Assembly (NCBI RefSeq): GCF_040812395.1
Contig: NZ_JBFNXH010000009.1
Coordinates: 159,363 to 223,362 of the forward strand
Direction: 5' to 3'
Length of the DNA stretch: 64,000 nt
DNA from: Paenibacillus_E sp040812395
GTDB taxonomy: Bacteria; Bacillota; Bacilli; Paenibacillales; NBRC-103111
Part shown: one piece after another, positions 24,312 to 32,582 of the stretch
Position numbering within the stretch: position 1 is the first letter of the stretch
Layout of the letters: the number at the start of each line of letters is the position of its first letter
Program-made: the position numbers and the translations under genes
The notes under the pieces: model-generated
Seen by the model: only the letters and a program-made list of their open reading frames with translations
What the model was told of the DNA's origin: nothing
The model's database searches: none

Positions 24312-25784
24312 ATGAAAAATAACAAAAAAACATTGGCAGCATTAACGATCACAGCAGCGGTAGGTTTATCGGCCATTCTTCCCTTCAATGCCATGGCGGC
24401 CAACCCATTCTCAGATACGGCCAAAGCGCCACAGATTCAAGCAGCCATCGAACAATTAGCTCAGCAAAATGTCGTATCCGGCTATGAGAATCATGCGTTC
24501 AAATCCGAACAAACGGCAACCCGCGCGGAAATAGCGAAAATGGTCGTATTGGCGCTTCATCTGGATCTGAACGGTTCCACTTCCAACAGCTTTAGCGATG
24601 TTACATCGGCAGATTGGTTTCAATCCTATGTAACTGCACTTGCCGCTGTAGGCGCGGTGAAAGGTGAAGACGGTCAATTCGGACCGAATCAGTCGCTTAC
24701 TTCCGATCAGTTGATCGATATCATAGCCAACGTATTAAAATTGGATAAAGCTGAGGTTAAAAAGCTGCCCAGCGCCGCATCCCTCTCAAACGGCCAAGTG
24801 ACTCGCGGAGAAGCCGCTCTGCTCATCTATGAAGCGCAGCAACTGGCGCCTGTTCAAATTACGAGCATCCGTGCGTTGAATGGCATCACCTTGCAGTTAA
24901 CGTTCTCGGCACCGATTTCGAATGCGGATCTGGAGCTGGCTCAAGCGTCCAAAAACTTTGTCTTTGACAACGGTCTTGCGATTTCCAACCAGCCTCGTTT
25001 AAAAACAGGCTCCAAATCGACTTACATTATTCCAACGCCAACTCAAAAGGCCGGAATGACCTATACGTTGTCATATAAAGATCAACCCGCGGTAACCTTC
25101 ACAGGCAGTGGGGAGAAAATCGCATTAAAATCCACGCAGCAGGTTGCCAACGATATGTTTGAAATCGAGTCTACTCTCGCTGACGGAATTGCCGATTACG
25201 GTTATGTGATTGCAGCTTACAGCAAAGCGCGTCCAGGCGCTTTCATCGTCGATGAGAACAATAGGTATAACGGAAAGACGTACCAAATTTTATCCTCCAT
25301 GCGTATGCGCCAAGTGCAAATTACGCCTGAAGGCGGCGTACCAATGACGGCTACTTACTCGCCTTTCACACAAGCTACGGATGGCAGACAGGCACCTAAG
25401 TTCATTCTTCCTAACGGTGAAACTTTCCGTCCAGGAGTGACTTATACCGTATCGGCGGACTGGGCAACTTTTGCAAGTGCGACATTTACAGCGAAGGACA
25501 TTGCGCCGCTCGCTATTCAATCCGCCGCGGCAGTCGATGAAAAGTCGGTTACGATTACAATGACGCAGGATCCGAAAGATGAGCTTTTCGTACTCCGCCG
25601 CCTAACGCTAACAGCACCGGACGGCACTGTTCTGACTGCCGAATATGCGCAGTCTTCCCGCAAGGGGACTGCCGCTACTTTCGCCATCATGAATAACGGC
25701 AAATTAACGCCAGGCACCTCTTACACAGTTGCTCCAGTCGGTAATTGGGCGACAGCAGCCGGTGTAACTGTAACAACGAAATAA
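24312..25784 (+). CDS. Secreted S-layer-homology (SLH) protein
   Basis: About 490 residues. A Sec signal peptide (residues 1-30, ending A-M-A-A-N) leads into two SLH repeats: N-P-F-S-D-T-A to about residue 80, and N-S-F-S-D-V-T-S-A-D-W-F to about 145, each with the A-T-R-A-E-I-A or S-L-T-S-D-Q element. A weaker third repeat follows (V-T-R-G-E-A-A). The remainder contains beta-sandwich modules of about 95 residues. SLH repeats bind pyruvylated cell-wall polymer, so the protein is held on the surface. The ATG at 24312 follows AGGAGTGG. Confidence 0.9.
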   Translation: MKNNKKTLAALTITAAVGLSAILPFNAMAANPFSDTAKAPQIQAAIEQLAQQNVVSGYENHAFKSEQTATRAEIAKMVVLALHLDLNGSTSNSFSDVTSADWFQSYVTALAAVGAVKGEDGQFGPNQSLTSDQLIDIIANVLKLDKAEVKKLPSAASLSNGQVTRGEAALLIYEAQQLAPVQITSIRALNGITLQLTFSAPISNADLELAQASKNFVFDNGLAISNQPRLKTGSKSTYIIPTPTQKAGMTYTLSYKDQPAVTFTGSGEKIALKSTQQVANDMFEIESTLADGIADYGYVIAAYSKARPGAFIVDENNRYNGKTYQILSSMRMRQVQITPEGGVPMTATYSPFTQATDGRQAPKFILPNGETFRPGVTYTVSADWATFASATFTAKDIAPLAIQSAAAVDEKSVTITMTQDPKDELFVLRRLTLTAPDGTVLTAEYAQSSRKGTAATFAIMNNGKLTPGTSYTVAPVGNWATAAGVTVTTK

Positions 25785-25800
25785 GCTATTGCGAGGGAGA

Positions 25801-25840
25801 AAAGGAGAGTTACCCATCTAATGGGTGCTCTCCTTCTTTC
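25801..25840 (+). terminator. Hairpin after the SLH gene
   Basis: AAAGGAGAG (25801-25809) pairs with CTCTCCTT (25828-25835), with ACCCAT/ATGGGT inside, followed by a pyrimidine-rich tract. It is a plausible terminator. Its inner part resembles the intron hairpin at 26063-26088. Confidence 0.6.
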
Positions 25841-26055
25841 CATTCCAACTATCCAGCTCTGCTCACAAAGTGTACAGCGACTCAAAAATGCTGGAATAAA
25901 GTATGGTTACGCTAGGTTATCCGAAAGGTGACTCTCTAGTGCTTCAACGCCCAATGGAGACCTATGGTTATTTATTTCAAATCAAAATAAAATTTATTAC
26001 ATTTCTAAACCAGATTCCACTGGGAAAATTAATATCTCTACGGATGTTCTACCTC

Positions 26056-26200
26056 ATCGGATAGGAGCTACCCATTAGTTGGGTAGCCGACCTTCCACAC
26101 CACCGTACGTACCGTTCGGTATACGGCGGTTCAACCGCTTGAGTGCAATTGATGTAAACGCTCGTACTGGGCAGGGAAGTATTTCAACTGCTAGCTACTG
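26056..26200 (-). mobile_element. 3' remnant of a group II intron (domains V and VI)
   Basis: On the minus strand a 34-nt hairpin (26099-26132) has the shape of group II intron domain V: lower stem ACCGCCGTA/TACGGTGGT, a CG bulge, upper stem TACC/GGTA and a GAAC tetraloop, with a CGC triad as in bacterial class C introns. It is followed by GTGTGGAAGG and a second hairpin, GGCTACCCA/TGGGTAGC (26063-26088), which fits domain VI ending near CCGAT at 26056. The region to 26200 looks like the segment that follows the reverse transcriptase gene in related introns. No reverse transcriptase frame or 5' domains remain, so the element is dead. The rest of the 25841-26347 gap holds nothing recognisable. 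Confidence 0.62.
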
Positions 26201-26347
26201 GTGAAGTTGGCAACTCAATCGACAACTTTATTTTCTTTTGACAATTATAATCTCCGTTTCCACCATAAAATCCAAAACCTAATAAAAAAAGCTTGTCACC
26301 TTCTCGTGGCGAGCTTTTGCTTTATCATTCATTTCTCATTTATTACT

Positions 26348-26593
26348 TCAGCTTTTTCCAAAGTAATAACCGATCAATGTACACAAAATTGGACTAATCG
26401 CCGTAAATACTAACTTCAGGACTTCAATCGTCTTATCGGTGTTCGTAGCATTGGTCAGTAATTGATATAAGAGCACACAAAGCTCCAGCGTTACGATAAT
26501 ACCGAAAAATGCAAGTAATGATTTAAGAAGAAACGAACGCTCCGTCTTAACATCACTTACAACAATATTACTCTCCGAAGAACTCGACTCCAA
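26348..26593 (-). CDS. Small two-segment membrane protein
   Basis: 81 residues: a serine-rich N-terminus, then two predicted transmembrane helices (about 24-45, L-A-F-F-G-I-I-V-T-L-E-L-C-V-L-L, and 60-78, V-F-T-A-I-S-P-I-L-C-T-L-I-G-Y-Y-F-G). I do not recognise a family. It is in the same orientation as the SUKH and HNH genes, 110 bases behind them, and shares their low GC content. It may be an additional protection factor or simply a neighbour. Confidence 0.6.
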   Translation of the reverse strand: MESSSSESNIVVSDVKTERSFLLKSLLAFFGIIVTLELCVLLYQLLTNATNTDKTIEVLKLVFTAISPILCTLIGYYFGKS

Positions 26594-26703
26594 TTTCTGG
26601 ACTTCTACTTTCTCCCAATCTACCGTTTAGTCGTTCTTCAATACGATGAGTTACATACTCGAGTCATTTCGGATCTACGATCCCATAGTCGATCTATGTT
26701 GCT

Positions 26704-27531
26704 TCAATAACGCCATTCCCAATACTTTGCTCCCTGAGATACAATTAGAAAATCTAACCATGTTTCAAAGTTCATAGAAAGTGAGCTCGCCTGATCATAT
26801 CTATCTCCGGACCTAAACCATTTTAAATAACCATTTAAGTTGTGTGCTTTTGTTCCGTCAATAAATAGCGTGTCACCAAGAATATGGGCAATCGGATACC
26901 AACCTGTTGGCATATTGTGATTATGCCACTGTTCAATTTCATCTATACCATAAATTTGTACACCTATTCCAAAATCACTCCCAAATAGCTTTGCTCCGTT
27001 ATGAATTAGAAAAAAATTATGGAGATCAATTGGTAAATTCCATCCAGTGCGTTTTGTAAATTCAACTAGTTTTTCAACTGTGGTTCTAGGCGCAAAAGAG
27101 AAAGTTTCCTTGACCAAAATGCCTCCTTCTCTCTGGAATACGACTCCACCGCTGCCTATTCTTTTTTGTAGAGCTACAATTGTTTTATAAATCAGTGTTT
27201 CTTGCAATTCTTGATTAGCAACCATATTTAATGAGCGTGATTTTTTTGGGGTCTTCCCTTCAATTATTACTTTTATTTCTTCTGTTAATGGTACAATAGC
27301 CCCACCATTGGAACCAATAATACTACCATCGGAATACAAGCCAATACCATTTGTAAGTTCTATTCCTGTTGGCGATACATTCTTAATTTCTGCGACTTCA
27401 AAAAGAGAGCCTTTTCCGGTTACATCAACTGCTACTACATCTCCTGATTGCAAGGATTGTGCCCAGGACAGTTTGTCTTTATTGATTTTATTTCCTAACC
27501 TATTAACTCCTATTAATCGCTGTTTATCCAT
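26704..27531 (-). CDS. SUKH (SMI1/KNR4) family immunity protein with N-terminal extension
   Basis: 275 residues. The C-terminal part, from about residue 130, shows the SUKH pattern: a helical start (T-V-E-K-L-V-E-F-T-K), then I-D-L-H-N-F-F-L-I-H-N-G-A-K-L-F-G, I-Q-I-Y-G-I-D-E-I, and a late P-I-A-H-I-L-G-D-T-L-F-I-D. SUKH domains neutralise nuclease toxins by binding them. The first 120 residues form a separate region, possibly a small beta-barrel (V-V-A-V-D-V-T-G-K-G-S-L-F-E-V). It follows the secreted HNH nuclease gene after 68 bases that include a hairpin. Confidence 0.78.
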   Translation of the reverse strand: MDKQRLIGVNRLGNKINKDKLSWAQSLQSGDVVAVDVTGKGSLFEVAEIKNVSPTGIELTNGIGLYSDGSIIGSNGGAIVPLTEEIKVIIEGKTPKKSRSLNMVANQELQETLIYKTIVALQKRIGSGGVVFQREGGILVKETFSFAPRTTVEKLVEFTKRTGWNLPIDLHNFFLIHNGAKLFGSDFGIGVQIYGIDEIEQWHNHNMPTGWYPIAHILGDTLFIDGTKAHNLNGYLKWFRSGDRYDQASSLSMNFETWLDFLIVSQGAKYWEWRY

Positions 27532-27563
27532 TTTTATCCTTCTTCCCTGTAAATAATTTTTAA

Positions 27564-27587
27564 GCCTCTATGATGTCTCATAGAGGC
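27564..27587 (-). terminator. Hairpin between the nuclease and immunity genes
   Basis: GCCTCTATGA (27564-27573) and TCATAGAGGC (27578-27587) are exact inverted arms around a 4-base loop. On the minus strand an AT-rich tract with T runs follows. It sits between the nuclease stop codon (27600) and the SUKH start (27531), so it may reduce read-through or stabilise one transcript. Confidence 0.65.
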
Positions 27588-27599
27588 AATTATCAATTA

Positions 27600-28658
27600 T
27601 TAATCATCTCCCCAAGTAGTTAAATCTGAATAACTATATGGAGAATAATTACTCCACCAAGGAGTCACTGTTTGTTGATGGTACCATTTCGGGAGTGGCA
27701 TTAAGTTGCTATAATCATTAGTCCCACCGAATTGGCGTGGTAGTATGTGATGAATATCGTATTGAGTCCAGCCGCCACTCGGAGTACCATACCATTGAGT
27801 ATACCAATTAATATAATTTTGTCGATCAGTTGATGTCCAAGATACTTTATTACCTACCGGAAGATAGTTAGAGTATTGTGGTTTGGACATAACCTTCCCT
27901 TGGAGACTGTCCGTGTATACAGGATACGAAAGCCCCTTACCATTTGCGAGTCCAAGATTATACTCTCCCTCAATTGGTGCGGGCAAGTATGGAGCTCCTT
28001 CACTATCAAAACTAACTAATCCAATAGCGAAATCCCAATAATAAGAAGAGAAAACCGGAAACTCTGTATAAATTTGTTTTCCAACATATATCTGGGATAA
28101 TGTACTAGCGGAATTATCATATTCTGAATATGCTCCATTTTGACTTGTTGAATTAGCTAGTACTAGATCGTAATGAACAGATGCAGGTGGAGTACCTAAG
28201 ATGTTAGTAATTTGAAAACCGAGATCAATATATCCATCCCCACTCATGGAGATGAGAGGTTGAAACGTAATCTCCGAGTAAGGTTGTGTACTTTCGGTGG
28301 CTGGAGTTTGTAAAGGTGAAGTATTGGATTGAGATTTATCTATCGTTGTATCCTTTATAGTGTTTACTTTGGATTTATCCGAATTCGATATCTTATTTAC
28401 AAGATCTTGATGCATATCCTTATCAGATAATGGAGTTATAGAAATTACTTGCTCATTTTTTATTCTCATTACCTGCTTGTTTAGGTGTATAAAACTCTTT
28501 TGCGAAGCTTCGATAATACCATCGCCTATGTGTACTATAGGAGCAGGATGAGAGATTGTTGACTCTGGTTTTTCAGCAGCAAAAGCCGGAACAACTGATG
28601 CAGATAATATTAATGAAGATACCGTCAAAGATACAAGTAAACGACGAAAAGGTTTCAT
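27600..28658 (-). CDS. Secreted protein with C-terminal HNH nuclease domain (putative toxin)
   Basis: 352 residues. A Sec signal peptide (residues 1-28, ending A-F-A-A) is followed by a low-complexity Ser/Thr/Lys stretch (about 85-130) and a beta-rich middle region. The last 70 residues carry an HNH motif: Y-D-I-H-H-I-L-P-R-Q-F-G-G-T-N-D-Y, then S-N-L-M-P-L and a final histidine in W-Y-H-Q-Q. The H-H, N and H residues are the metal and catalytic positions of the fold. The SUKH-family gene directly downstream argues for a secreted toxin with cytosolic immunity. The polymorphic-toxin plan of a variable carrier with a C-terminal nuclease fits, though this carrier is very short. Confidence 0.8.
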   Translation of the reverse strand: MKPFRRLLVSLTVSSLILSASVVPAFAAEKPESTISHPAPIVHIGDGIIEASQKSFIHLNKQVMRIKNEQVISITPLSDKDMHQDLVNKISNSDKSKVNTIKDTTIDKSQSNTSPLQTPATESTQPYSEITFQPLISMSGDGYIDLGFQITNILGTPPASVHYDLVLANSTSQNGAYSEYDNSASTLSQIYVGKQIYTEFPVFSSYYWDFAIGLVSFDSEGAPYLPAPIEGEYNLGLANGKGLSYPVYTDSLQGKVMSKPQYSNYLPVGNKVSWTSTDRQNYINWYTQWYGTPSGGWTQYDIHHILPRQFGGTNDYSNLMPLPKWYHQQTVTPWWSNYSPYSYSDLTTWGDD

Positions 28659-28840
28659 CTAAAGTTACAACTCCTCTTTTATTCATTATTAGTAGAGTAT
28701 AAAACTCAACTTTGGGATACTTCCATTCGAATAAATACTATAAGACTAACTATAATACTATTTGCAGTCTATCCTCCTTCAGTGGAATCCACCTTTATTT
28801 GGTTTATATACCAATTATTATCCAATAATAACAAAAAAAT

Positions 28841-28866
28841 AAAAATACCTCACATGAGGTATTTTT
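28841..28866 (-). terminator. Terminator of the LuxR-type gene
   Basis: AAAAATACCTC (28841-28851) pairs exactly with GAGGTATTTTT (28856-28866) around ACAT. It lies 14 bases past the stop of the regulator gene and separates it from the nuclease gene. Confidence 0.8.
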
Positions 28867-28879
28867 ATCATCATTCTTT

Positions 28880-29140
28880 TTATATATCTATTAATGAAAT
28901 ATACGAAATCAGTATACTTAATATTAATGATGCTTTAGAATTAACACCTAATTTATAGTTTATTTTCTTTATATAGGTTCGAACTGTATGTTCTGAGATC
29001 ATTAATTCCTCTGCGATCTTTTTTGTATCAAAATCCATCACCCAGTAGGATGTTATCTCTACTTCTCTTGGTGTAAGAACCGCGAATTTATTTTGGATAA
29101 TATCTTTGAATTTTTTTTGGTAGTCAAGTTTTTCAGACAC
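28880..29140 (-). CDS. Short LuxR/GerE-type DNA-binding protein
   Basis: 86 residues, essentially a single LuxR-type helix-turn-helix: L-T-P-R-E-V-E-I-T-S-Y-W, then K-I-A-E-E-L-M-I-S-E-H-T-V-R-T-Y-I-K-K-I-N-Y-K-L-G-V-N-S-K-A. There is no receiver or sensor domain, as in stand-alone GerE-like regulators. The C-terminus ends in a hydrophobic stretch (L-I-L-S-I-L-I-S-Y-I-S-L). It is directly upstream of the HNH nuclease gene with its own terminator, so it may control that gene from a separate transcript. Confidence 0.85.
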   Translation of the reverse strand: MSEKLDYQKKFKDIIQNKFAVLTPREVEITSYWVMDFDTKKIAEELMISEHTVRTYIKKINYKLGVNSKASLILSILISYISLIDI

Positions 29141-29370
29141 ATTACTTCCCTCCCAATATTTATACGGTTATACCTCTCACCCCTTATAAAAGCATATTTT
29201 ACTATATATCCCACTAAATTAGAAGTTTAGCAACTTAATCAGAAAAAACCATGATGTCTTGGGGAAATAAGGTATTTTCTTTGAACAGCTCAAATCCTTT
29301 CCTTGAGGACACAGATTGGCTCAAACGACTAAGCTCATGCCTAAATTTCTTTATACATATACGATGATCA

Positions 29371-29404
29371 TTGACAACTGACTTTAAGTCAATTATAATT
29401 GACT
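29371..29404 (+). promoter_or_regulatory. Promoter overlapping an 18-bp palindromic operator
   Basis: TTGACA (29371-29376) and TATAAT (29394-29399) are spaced by exactly 17 bases, a consensus sigma-A promoter. AGTCAATTATAATTGACT (29387-29404) is a perfect 18-bp palindrome covering the -10 box. It drives the oxidoreductase gene at 29441; the TetR protein encoded at 30339 is the obvious candidate to bind it. Confidence 0.82.
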
Positions 29405-29440
29405 CAAGATCAATTATTAAATTATATGGGGGTTTCATTT

Positions 29441-30259
29441 ATGAGTCAAAAAGTCGCATTGATTACAGGGGCATCTTCCGGCATAGGTAAAGAAGCAGCA
29501 ATCGAGCTAAAGAACAAGGGTTTTACAGTTTATGCAGCTGCCCGGCGCATAGATAAAATGCAGGATCTTGCTGCAAAAGGGATTCATCCTATTGCATTGG
29601 ATGTAACCGATGATGAATCCATGGTTCATTGCGTCAATACGATTCTTAAGAAAGAACACAGAATTGACATTCTGATTAATAACGCAGGATATGGTTCTTA
29701 TGGGGCGGTTGAGGATGTATCTCTGGAAGAAGCCCGGCGTCAAATGGAAGTAAATGTGTTTGGGCTTGCGAGAATGATCCAGCTTGTGGTGCCTAGCATG
29801 AGAAAAAATCAATTCGGGAAAATAGTTAACGTTTCTTCAATGGGAGGTAAAATTTGGACCATGTTTGGTGGCTGGTATCATGCGACCAAATTTGCGGTCG
29901 AAGGTCTTTCGGATTGCCTTCGCCTGGAATTGGAACCGTTCGGAATTGATGTCATCGTGGTGGAGCCGGGCGGAATCAAGACCGACTGGGGTATTATTGC
30001 CGCAGAAAACCTTAAAAAGGTATCCGCCAAGGGGCCGTATGCCCAGGCAGCCAGCAAGGCAGCCGATGGTATGATCAAGAATTATACTGGCAATCAATTA
30101 TCGAAGCCGGAGCTAATCGCGCGAACCATTGCTAAAGCAGTAACCGTTAGAAGACCAAAAACACGTTATCTTGTAGGTTTTATGGCAAAACCTATGGTAT
30201 TCATGAAAAATGTTTTTGGAGATCGTGCCTACGATAAAATTATCAAAATGTTCAGCTAA
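29441..30259 (+). CDS. Short-chain dehydrogenase/reductase
   Basis: About 272 residues. T-G-A-S-S-G-I-G-K at residue 10 binds the cofactor, N-N-A-G-Y-G follows near 83, and the catalytic pair is Y-H-A-T-K with the preceding serine in V-S-S-M-G. V-V-E-P-G-G-I closes the core. The A-A-R-R-I after the second strand suggests NADP(H) preference. The ATG at 29441 follows TATGGGGG. Downstream lies a TetR gene, 79 bases away, and a consensus promoter with palindrome precedes it, so this is probably a repressor-controlled detoxification pair. Substrate unknown. Confidence 0.9.
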   Translation: MSQKVALITGASSGIGKEAAIELKNKGFTVYAAARRIDKMQDLAAKGIHPIALDVTDDESMVHCVNTILKKEHRIDILINNAGYGSYGAVEDVSLEEARRQMEVNVFGLARMIQLVVPSMRKNQFGKIVNVSSMGGKIWTMFGGWYHATKFAVEGLSDCLRLELEPFGIDVIVVEPGGIKTDWGIIAAENLKKVSAKGPYAQAASKAADGMIKNYTGNQLSKPELIARTIAKAVTVRRPKTRYLVGFMAKPMVFMKNVFGDRAYDKIIKMFS

Positions 30260-30338
30260 GACATCGTTAATTGTGGTCTTAATTTTTGACTCCAAATCGA
30301 TAAGGGATTAAAATTAATCGAAATGGAGTGATGAAGTT

Positions 30339-30995
30339 ATGGCAAAACGTGCGATGACACCTGAAGCAAAGGCTTTAAAAGCTCAGGCCATTCTAGATAA
30401 AGCGGCAGAAATGTTCCTTTCATCCGAGTATGAAAAAATTAAAATGTCCGATATAGCCAATCAGATGGGCATGTCTAACGGCATTCTATTTGTTTACTTT
30501 AAAACTAAAGAGGCCTTGTTTTTTAGCCTGCTGTGTCGGGAGTATGAGAAAAGGGTTGCGTGTCTGACAGAAATGGCGAAAGAATCGCCAATCAAGGATA
30601 TCGATGACTTCAAGAATCTTGTCATGAATGAGCTTACAGAATTGGTTGACCATAATCCCCTTTATATAAGACTGGAATCCATGCGTACGGCGATATTCGA
30701 AAAAAATGTAGACGCGGAAACCATGTTAAATCAGAAAATGAATTTATACAAGTTGATGACGGATTTGGTGACCCTTATTTGTGAACATCATGCATTAACG
30801 CAAGAGGATGTCATGGATATCCTTCAAGCGGAAGCATCGATTATAACCGGTTGCAAATTATCTGCCACCTTGCCTGCGGAAGTTATAGACATCATCGAAA
30901 AGCACGGACTTGATGGACTCAAACGTGATTTCAAGAATGATGTTCTTACTACAATGAACCATTATTTAAATGGTTATATTAGAAATAGAAGATGA
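30339..30995 (+). CDS. TetR/AcrR family regulator
   Basis: 218 residues. The N-terminal domain reads A-I-L-D-K-A-A-E-M-F-L-S-S-E-Y-E-K-I-K-M-S-D-I-A-N-Q-M-G-M-S-N-G-I-L-F-V-Y-F-K-T-K-E-A-L-F in short, a complete TetR helix-turn-helix, and the rest is a helical ligand and dimer domain. It lies in an apparent operon with the upstream reductase and the following NAD(P)-binding protein. The palindrome at 29387 is its probable operator. The inducer is not predictable. Confidence 0.9.
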   Translation: MAKRAMTPEAKALKAQAILDKAAEMFLSSEYEKIKMSDIANQMGMSNGILFVYFKTKEALFFSLLCREYEKRVACLTEMAKESPIKDIDDFKNLVMNELTELVDHNPLYIRLESMRTAIFEKNVDAETMLNQKMNLYKLMTDLVTLICEHHALTQEDVMDILQAEASIITGCKLSATLPAEVIDIIEKHGLDGLKRDFKNDVLTTMNHYLNGYIRNRR

Positions 30996-31019
30996 AATTT
31001 TTGAAAAGAGGCTGGAAAT

Positions 31020-31721
31020 ATGGAACAACCCCACGGAGTAACAGCCGTTGTTGCAGGGGCGACGGGGCTAGTCGGACAGGAGCTGGTCCGTATGCTTCTG
31101 GAGCATCCGTCGTACAGCCGCGTTATCGCACTTGTGCGCCGAGAAATCGGCTTATCTCATCCGAAGCTGGTGGAGCGACGCGTCTCCTTCGACCGTCTGG
31201 AGGAGGAGATGGACGAGCAACTGCTGCGGGACACTGACGTCTTCTGCGCGCTCGGCACGACAATCAAGCAGGCAGGCAGCAAGGAAGCGTTCCGCCGGGT
31301 TGACTATGCGTACCCGCTGGCGCTGGGGCGTGCAGCCCGTCGATATGGCGCAGCATGTTTCGTCATCGTTTCGGCGATGAGCTCGTCGGAGCGGTCAATG
31401 ATGTTCTATAGTCGCGTAAAGGGAGAGGTGGAGCGAGACTTGGCAGCTCTCGGTCTGCGACGCCTTGTCGTGTTGCGGCCATCTTTGCTACTCGGAGACC
31501 GCACCGAAAGCCGGCCCGGGGAGAGATTGGCTATTGTGTTGTCCCGGCCACTCGGCGCACTAATGATCGGGCCCTTTGCCAAATATAGGGCAATCGATAG
31601 TCGGGATGTCGCCTGTTCGATGATCGCGGCAGCCCGCAACGAAGGTCCCGCTCACGAAATTCTAGAGTCGGGCGAGATCTCCTCTCTTGCTGCTGCCGTC
31701 CGGCGCAAGCGTCCCATGTAG
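31020..31721 (+). CDS. NAD(P)H-binding oxidoreductase (HTATIP2/TIP30-like)
   Basis: 233 residues. The Rossmann motif V-A-G-A-T-G-L-V-G-Q-E-L starts near residue 11 and is followed by A-L-V-R-R-E. A-L-G-T-T-I and V-S-A-M-S-S-S near 80 and 120, then F-Y-S-R-V-K-G with the tyrosine and lysine, match atypical short-chain dehydrogenases of the HTATIP2-like group. The gene is noticeably richer in GC than the neighbours on both sides, which hints at a separate origin. It begins 25 bases after the TetR gene and may be co-transcribed. Confidence 0.85.
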   Translation: MEQPHGVTAVVAGATGLVGQELVRMLLEHPSYSRVIALVRREIGLSHPKLVERRVSFDRLEEEMDEQLLRDTDVFCALGTTIKQAGSKEAFRRVDYAYPLALGRAARRYGAACFVIVSAMSSSERSMMFYSRVKGEVERDLAALGLRRLVVLRPSLLLGDRTESRPGERLAIVLSRPLGALMIGPFAKYRAIDSRDVACSMIAAARNEGPAHEILESGEISSLAAAVRRKRPM

Positions 31722-31763
31722 GAATCACAAAGTTTGACCACTCCCATAAATTGGATTATATTA

Positions 31764-31785
31764 TATCTAGTACTAGTACCAGATA
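31764..31785. promoter_or_regulatory. Near-perfect 22-bp palindrome before the SDR gene
   Basis: ATCTAGTACTAGTACCAGAT (31765-31784), extended by T and A on the two sides, is an inverted repeat with a single mismatched pair; its core GTACTAGTAC is perfect. It lies 25 bases before the start of the reductase at 31810, in operator position. No regulator gene is adjacent in the same unit. Confidence 0.65.
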
Positions 31786-31809
31786 CTAATCTTTAGGAGT
31801 GAGTTCGAA

Positions 31810-32550
31810 TTGAAATATTTTATCCTTACTGGCACCTCTCGCGGGCTTGGCGAAGCGATGGCAAAAAGCCTCATTTCTTCCCAGCATCATCTGTTTTGCA
31901 TATCCCGAAACAAGAATGAAGCCTTATCCTCAAATAACGATAACATCGATCAAATCGAATTCGATTTAGATCAGACCTCCCAAATTGAAGAGATGATGGA
32001 ACAAATATTCAGCAGCATAGATGACAAAGATGCAGAAGGTGTATATCTGATTAATAACGCCGCTATCCTTACTCCCTTATCGCGCATTGAAGAGGCAGAC
32101 GGGAACGAATTAAGCAAAAACCTGCATGTTAATCTACTCTCGCCTATTATCTTGACCTCATCTTTCATCCGTTTTTCTAAACGGCTTCAGGTCGACAAGC
32201 GCGTGTTGAACATTTCCTCGGCATCGGCCCGACATCTGCTCCCTGGCATGAGTGCTTATTCAGCAGCTAAAGCCGGGTTGGATATTTTTACGAAATGTGT
32301 TGGCGTAGAGCAAGGGGTTGATGCACATGCTGTAAAGGTAGTCTCTGTATGGCCAGGCATGATCGACACTTCTCTGCAAGAAGAAGCCCGACATGCAGAT
32401 AAACGCACTTTCCCAGCCGCTGAAATTTTCGGCAACGTCAAGGATCAGGGCATGCTCGCTTCCCCGGCTTCAACGGCTGAGAAGATCCTTTCGTTATTTC
32501 TTGGGGACGGATTTGCGCAAGGCGCTGTTGTTGAAGAACTTTTTGCCTAA
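31810..32550 (+). CDS. Short-chain dehydrogenase, benzil-reductase-like (YueD type)
   Basis: 246 residues starting with TTG; AGGAGTGAG stands 8 bases upstream. The cofactor loop reads T-G-T-S-R-G-L-G-E near residue 7 instead of the usual T-G-x-x-x-G-I-G, N-N-A-A-I-L follows near 77, and the active site is S-S-A-S-A-R and Y-S-A-A-K-A-G. This combination is typical of the sepiapterin-reductase/benzil-reductase group to which Bacillus YueD belongs. The physiological substrate is unknown. A strong palindrome precedes the gene and a bidirectional terminator follows it. Confidence 0.88.
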   Translation: MKYFILTGTSRGLGEAMAKSLISSQHHLFCISRNKNEALSSNNDNIDQIEFDLDQTSQIEEMMEQIFSSIDDKDAEGVYLINNAAILTPLSRIEEADGNELSKNLHVNLLSPIILTSSFIRFSKRLQVDKRVLNISSASARHLLPGMSAYSAAKAGLDIFTKCVGVEQGVDAHAVKVVSVWPGMIDTSLQEEARHADKRTFPAAEIFGNVKDQGMLASPASTAEKILSLFLGDGFAQGAVVEELFA

Positions 32551-32582
32551 TTTCCATAAACCAAGCTTTACAGCTATGGCAT

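Noticed and set aside
29235..29438. 67-residue minus-strand frame overlapping the SDR promoter
   Set aside because: It covers a consensus promoter and an operator palindrome, so a gene here is unlikely.
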